Positions 21,058 through 25,013 of a stretch of 25,013 nucleotides of DNA are shown here, in pieces; the stretch's first letter is position 1, and each line of letters opens with the position of its first letter. The translations under genes and the position numbers were made by a program. The stretch covers positions 1-25,013 of the IMG/VR virus record IMGVR_UViG_3300033153_002573; one strand, given 5' to 3'. The notes under the pieces are model-generated. The model made no database searches. It saw only the letters and a list, made by a program, of their open reading frames with translations, and had not been told where the DNA came from. This DNA is from a virus.

Positions 21058-22686
21058 CTATTCCTTTATAGGAAATAGTCTATCTATTTCATTCTGTATT
21101 TCTGCAGGGGAGTAGGGATTAGTATCTCCAAAAGACTTCTCAACTACTATGGGGTCAGAGGTCATAGGAATTTTAGGCAGTGTACTACCTGCGATACCTT
21201 CTGTCATACCGGCAGTAATTTCTTTTTCTACCATGTCACCCCAATTAGGTCTAAGTGCTTTACCACCAGAGATTTTTTTATTTAAACCTTTCTGAGCTCT
21301 TTTACCTAGGATATTAACAAACTCATCTAGTTTCTCCGTCAAGGCATCCATATTCTTAAGTTCCCCACCTATAACCAGGTTCATCAAGTATTCACGTTCT
21401 TCATTGGTTACAGCCGCACCTGAAATCTCTTTGATTAACATTACCATAGGAAAACCAATGGCAGTTTCTATTCTATTAAATACCGCCATAGCTTTCTTGT
21501 CATTAAGAAGAGCAGCAACATCTGCTTTGCTTGCTCCTTTTTCATCGCCCTCTTTAGCACTAATTTTGCTTAACCATGCAGAAGTCTCTTCGCCTAGATA
21601 TTGTTTTATTTTGTAGCCTATATTAGACATTGCATCTCTAGTAATAGGTGCTTGTTCGAGTAGTTCATTTACTCTAGCTCTAGTTCCTGTAAACTCCCTA
21701 AAGCTTTCAACTAATTCTTGAACAGCCTCAAACTTCTTCTCTTTATCTTTTATTTGGAGAGTATTGAAGTGTTTAACATCTTCTGCTCCACCTTTGTATA
21801 GTTTACCAGCAGCTTCATTCTTCTGAGCCTGAGTATATTCATCTCTATTTTTACGGCCAGTTTCTGCTGAAGCAGCACCTATGCTTTCTTTTCTATATAG
21901 GTTTTCATTGTGAGCTATTCTATTAGTTAGTTGTTGAGGGACACTGCCTCCAGCTTCAACAATCTCATCACGTAGTTTCTTATCAGAAGTAATTTGATTC
22001 AGTAGCTGCATTTGGATATCTTCCTCACCACCATCACCTGTTAACTTACCTTTGCCAGCCTGCATCAGTTTGTTCTTCATTTTAGTGTAGGCATTAAACT
22101 TTGTATGAGATTCTTTATTCATCTGTGCACCTAGAGCACCATATAGTTTATCTACAGGGATAATCTGGTCACTACCTTCTCCAACAGCTATATACTCACC
22201 TGACATTCCAAGCTTCTTAGCTGCATCCCATAAGTATAGGTCATCTATACCACTAGTATCCTCACCTAAGTCTTCTCTAAGCATATTAAAGATTTGTCTT
22301 ACTTGAGTATCGTCACCCATGTTTGGAACCTGTGGAGGTTTCTTACCAGGGGAAGCTATCCTTGAGAAGTCTTGTATCTTAGTGATATCACCACCAAACT
22401 CATCAGGATTAACTAAAGCATCTGACCGTAGACTACCTATGTATTCATTGATAGATTGGTCTCTATTAACTTCTACGTTGGCTTTCTTCCAACGAGCAGC
22501 ATTAGCCTCAGACTCTTCAAGAGCTTTACGCATCATATCCATTTCAAAGTTTGCATTCTCATTAGTTCTCATTTGACTATCATGTGCCTGCTTTTGCATC
22601 TTTAAAGTTTCTTGTTGTTGCTGTCTACTAGCACCTGCTTCTGCTCCTTGAACATAAGCTGCACCAGGGTTACCGTAAATTCCCAT
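21058..22686 (-). CDS. Internal virion protein, 542 aa
   Basis: The gene starts two bases after the portal stop, with GGGAGG as ribosome site. The N-terminal 70 residues are Gln/Ala/Gly-rich and coiled-coil (GASRQQQQETLKMQKQAHD), the usual start of phage internal and DNA-transfer proteins. The central part is helical and charged. Residues about 390-440 (FNRIETAIGFPMVMLIKEIS then GAAVTNEEREYL) hold one short hydrophobic helix and a pattern seen in several phage ejection proteins. The end is Pro/Asn-rich. Assigned by position, composition and these pieces, not by a clear domain. Confidence 0.55.
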   Translation of the reverse strand: MGIYGNPGAAYVQGAEAGASRQQQQETLKMQKQAHDSQMRTNENANFEMDMMRKALEESEANAARWKKANVEVNRDQSINEYIGSLRSDALVNPDEFGGDITKIQDFSRIASPGKKPPQVPNMGDDTQVRQIFNMLREDLGEDTSGIDDLYLWDAAKKLGMSGEYIAVGEGSDQIIPVDKLYGALGAQMNKESHTKFNAYTKMKNKLMQAGKGKLTGDGGEEDIQMQLLNQITSDKKLRDEIVEAGGSVPQQLTNRIAHNENLYRKESIGAASAETGRKNRDEYTQAQKNEAAGKLYKGGAEDVKHFNTLQIKDKEKKFEAVQELVESFREFTGTRARVNELLEQAPITRDAMSNIGYKIKQYLGEETSAWLSKISAKEGDEKGASKADVAALLNDKKAMAVFNRIETAIGFPMVMLIKEISGAAVTNEEREYLMNLVIGGELKNMDALTEKLDEFVNILGKRAQKGLNKKISGGKALRPNWGDMVEKEITAGMTEGIAGSTLPKIPMTSDPIVVEKSFGDTNPYSPAEIQNEIDRLFPIKE

Positions 22687-22688
22687 AA

Positions 22689-24551
22689 CTAGTTACCTCC
22701 CGTTGGTATCTGTAATTGTTGTGACTTAGGGCCACCACCATTTGAGCCACCTAGTGCTCCACCCATTATAGCTTTAGTATCACCACCGGCTTGAGCTAGA
22801 CTAGGGTCCATTTGTCCACCTGATATCTTCTGATTCATTCTAGCAAGGATATCTGATATCTTAATACTATTCTTAGTACCCATCTCACCTGTTTGAAGTG
22901 CAAGAATTTCAAAGTAGCTAGGAGGGTCTGTTTGAAGTATTGCTTGACCTGATGGTCCATTAAGCATAGTTTCAAACATCAGCTGATTTTGCTCATCAGC
23001 ATTATTGTAAGGCATAGCTTCTACTTTAATATCTACATCAATAAACTTGATATCAGTATCAGGGTCATTTAATGGAGTCATAAGAATGTTGCCCTCTTTA
23101 TCCTCCATAGGTTCTCCAGTTGCATCATCTATCTCTTCTGCATACACTGGACCTTCCTGACCATTACCTTGAGGCATCATGATAGGTTGATTTAAAGCTA
23201 AAAATCTATCGCCATTAGCTTTATCAGAAACTCTTAGTATCTGTGATGAAGTGTAGTATTGCTGAATAAATTTAACTACATCTTCTCCAACCATCTTGTA
23301 AAGAAACTGAACTCTTTTAACTACAACACTTAGTTGAGACTTAGAAGAGTTTTGTTGTAAGTTTACTTTACGTCCACTATCACTAGCAAATGCCTGACCC
23401 AAGAAACTATCATTAACTCCTAGAACAGTTTGAACACGGCTTAGACCTTTATCAATAATACTATACTGTGCCATGATGTCTTTACTAAGGTCTTCAATTC
23501 TAACACCCTCTAAATCATCCACAACAACAACTTCATTTACTCTATTGAATTGCGCTTTGAATTCATCTATATCACCAACAGCCTCTTTCTCAACTATTGC
23601 TTTCTTAGTATTGATGAGAAGTTGAATCTGTATTAGAGCCTGATTGATAGCTTTTTGAGTTTCTACAACCTCTCTGAAAACACCATAGTGTTCAGCTTTA
23701 TCACTACTACTCATAAGTACAATTCTATAAGGGTTCTGACCACCATCAAAAGGTATCTTCTTTTTCTCTAATAGAATATCATTATGCCAAAAACATGACC
23801 ACATAGTGTCACCATCTCTCATAATAGTGTGGACTACAAGATAGTTATTCCACTCTTCAAACTTACCTTTGAAACGCATATTGTATCTGTTTTCAAATTC
23901 TGTTAGTTTATCTTCTGTACCCTCAGTACTATAAGACTCAGCTTTCTTGTTCTTACTTCTACCCTTGTGATTAACAGTGGTTACTTGAGGCCAATTTTCA
24001 TTGAACTCTTCTTCATCTACCCATCTCCATCTACTAGTAAACCTAGAATCAGACCTGTCATCTTTTCTTGACATAGGGTCAATACGCATCTCAGCTGCTG
24101 GTACGTGCTCTATCTTTAGTGACTTAACCTTTCTACCGAAAGCATCTGATTTAGGTGTGTCCTTGATATCATAATAGAAACACATCTTACCTGAAAGTAG
24201 TCCATCTAGTTCAGCTTTTGTAGCTTCTGTTTCAAATTCATTTTCATCTAGAACATACTGTACAACATCATCTAATAGTAATGCAGCTGCAGGGTTTGAT
24301 AGGTATCTAGGCTTTACCATGATAGTGTTTACTACATTATCAAAGTAACCTGATACAGCATTACTAAATGTTTTAATAATGTTGAATGTTTCTACAGGCT
24401 GTCCTCTACTAGTAAGCACATCAATCTCAGCTTGAGTGTACTGACGATTGTGATACATATCAACAGCTACTTGAGCCTCTAAATCAGAAGGCTCATATAC
24501 ATCACGAGATATAGCAAAAGCATCTTGTAGGTTTGTTATTGTAGGTTTCAT
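22689..24551 (-). CDS. Portal protein, P22-type
   Basis: This 620-residue protein is predicted to form the twelve-subunit DNA channel at one head vertex. Pattern matches to the P22 portal family: an early helical YTQAEIDVLTSRGQPVETFN segment leading into the conserved N-x-I region (FNIIKTFSNAVSGYF), then MRIDPMSRKDDRSDSRF, a D-P plus arginine-rich turn near 165, WRWVDEEEFNENWP, and a long basic helical stretch (about 330-390) before the C-terminal part. The C-terminus is Gln/Gly/Asn-rich (GGALGGSNGGG). GGAGG precedes the ATG. It heads the visible structural run. Confidence 0.75.
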   Translation of the reverse strand: MKPTITNLQDAFAISRDVYEPSDLEAQVAVDMYHNRQYTQAEIDVLTSRGQPVETFNIIKTFSNAVSGYFDNVVNTIMVKPRYLSNPAAALLLDDVVQYVLDENEFETEATKAELDGLLSGKMCFYYDIKDTPKSDAFGRKVKSLKIEHVPAAEMRIDPMSRKDDRSDSRFTSRWRWVDEEEFNENWPQVTTVNHKGRSKNKKAESYSTEGTEDKLTEFENRYNMRFKGKFEEWNNYLVVHTIMRDGDTMWSCFWHNDILLEKKKIPFDGGQNPYRIVLMSSSDKAEHYGVFREVVETQKAINQALIQIQLLINTKKAIVEKEAVGDIDEFKAQFNRVNEVVVVDDLEGVRIEDLSKDIMAQYSIIDKGLSRVQTVLGVNDSFLGQAFASDSGRKVNLQQNSSKSQLSVVVKRVQFLYKMVGEDVVKFIQQYYTSSQILRVSDKANGDRFLALNQPIMMPQGNGQEGPVYAEEIDDATGEPMEDKEGNILMTPLNDPDTDIKFIDVDIKVEAMPYNNADEQNQLMFETMLNGPSGQAILQTDPPSYFEILALQTGEMGTKNSIKISDILARMNQKISGGQMDPSLAQAGGDTKAIMGGALGGSNGGGPKSQQLQIPTGGN

Positions 24552-24554
24552 TTG

Positions 24555-25013
24555 CTATAGTCCTCCATCCGTTCTAAATGGACCTTGTATAGGCGATAGG
24601 CCTGTATCAGCACCATATAATCCTCTACCGCCATAAGAACCATAAGCCCCGTTTGCTAAACTTGTCTGACCACCAAAAGCATTATTGTTATAAGCCATAG
24701 CACCAACTAATCCACTAGATAAATCACCAATACCTTGAGCATGTTGCATACCTAAGTTGGCTGCGTTCATGCCACCTTGCATAGCTATATTAGATTGATT
24801 ACCATATGCACTATTAACTAGTCCAGCCGTGTTAGCAGCTAGTCCTTGAGCATTCTGTTTCTCTTGTAAGCCCATACCTAGCCATGTCATCTGTTCATTG
24901 TTATACTGCTGTTCAGCATTAACCGTGTTACGACCCATAGTCTCTTCTCTAGCCGCTTCTAAAGCTACTTGAGCACTAGCTCTCTGTCCACTATTGTACA
25001 TACCATTGTTACT
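24555..25013 (-). CDS. Gly/Asn/Ala-rich structural protein, 5' end cut by window
   Basis: The frame stays open to the window edge. A possible ATG lies at 25001, but no ribosome binding site is visible in the 12 bases before it, so the true start is probably outside. The readable part begins with a helix (ASAQVALEAAREETMGRN) and continues as Gly/Asn/Ala/Gln-rich low-complexity sequence (NMAG-like repeats, AYNNNAFGG, NGAYGSYGG). The composition is like small internal or tail-associated proteins encoded next to podophage portals. It lies just upstream of the portal and its stop is three bases before the portal ATG. No function can be assigned. Confidence 0.5.
   Translation of the reverse strand, partial: SNNGMYNSGQRASAQVALEAAREETMGRNTVNAEQQYNNEQMTWLGMGLQEKQNAQGLAANTAGLVNSAYGNQSNIAMQGGMNAANLGMQHAQGIGDLSSGLVGAMAYNNNAFGGQTSLANGAYGSYGGRGLYGADTGLSPIQGPFRTDGGL

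Noticed and set aside
1-25013. CRISPR array, integrase, transposase or insertion sequence
   Set aside because: No regularly spaced repeats and no matching protein motifs were seen on either strand.

Overview
This window is part of an AT-rich lytic-type phage genome, most likely podovirus-like. It has two convergent blocks. Positions 144-16434 on the + strand hold a dense replication and nucleotide-metabolism region. Positions 16429-25013 on the - strand hold virion genes: a P22-type portal followed by three large proteins that look like internal or DNA-ejection proteins. No ribosomal RNA, tRNA, insertion sequence, CRISPR array or integrase was seen. The terminase, major capsid protein, lysis genes and any phage RNA polymerase are not in the window. 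The host cannot be named. The three best promoters are AT-rich with a GNTATAAT -10 and no clear TTGACA -35 box. This would suit a low-GC host, possibly of the Campylobacterota type, but that is only a guess.

Layout. 1-143: AT-rich leader with a perfect 20-bp palindrome and promoter P1. 144-5674: early-type block with an HTH-like small protein, an AEP-type primase fused to an SF3 helicase, a run of tiny unknown genes, and a Dda/RecD-like SF1 helicase. 5675-5812: promoter P2. 5813-10682: an unknown abundant-type protein, a structured non-coding gap (6260-6455), a gp2.5-like ssDNA-binding protein, a lysine-rich protein, a family A DNA polymerase, a thymidylate-synthase homologue carrying the Asn-to-Asp change typical of dCMP-specific enzymes, and a small protein faintly like dihydrofolate reductase. 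10683-10824: hairpin and promoter P3. 10825-16434: an HTH protein, a MazG-like dNTP pyrophosphohydrolase, a FEN/T7 gp6-like 5' nuclease, an SF2 helicase, zinc-ribbon proteins, an ATP-dependent DNA ligase, a VRR-NUC-like nuclease and several tiny genes. 16422-16440: a hairpin holding both convergent stop codons.

How the genes fit together. The primase-helicase, polymerase, SSB, ligase, 5' nuclease, VRR nuclease and two further helicases form a nearly complete replisome with recombination functions. Most genes overlap by ATGA or TAATG junctions, so translation is probably coupled. The main biological hint is the coupled block of polymerase, dCMP-type enzyme and small DHFR-like gene, followed by a dNTP pyrophosphohydrolase. 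This suggests that the phage replaces or modifies cytosine in its DNA. Other points worth checking are a primase whose N-terminus appears to lie in another frame, a 16-bp perfect RNA hairpin next to reiterated CTCGG elements upstream of the SSB gene, and a virion protein carrying a QSD motif like that of phage polyvalent proteins.
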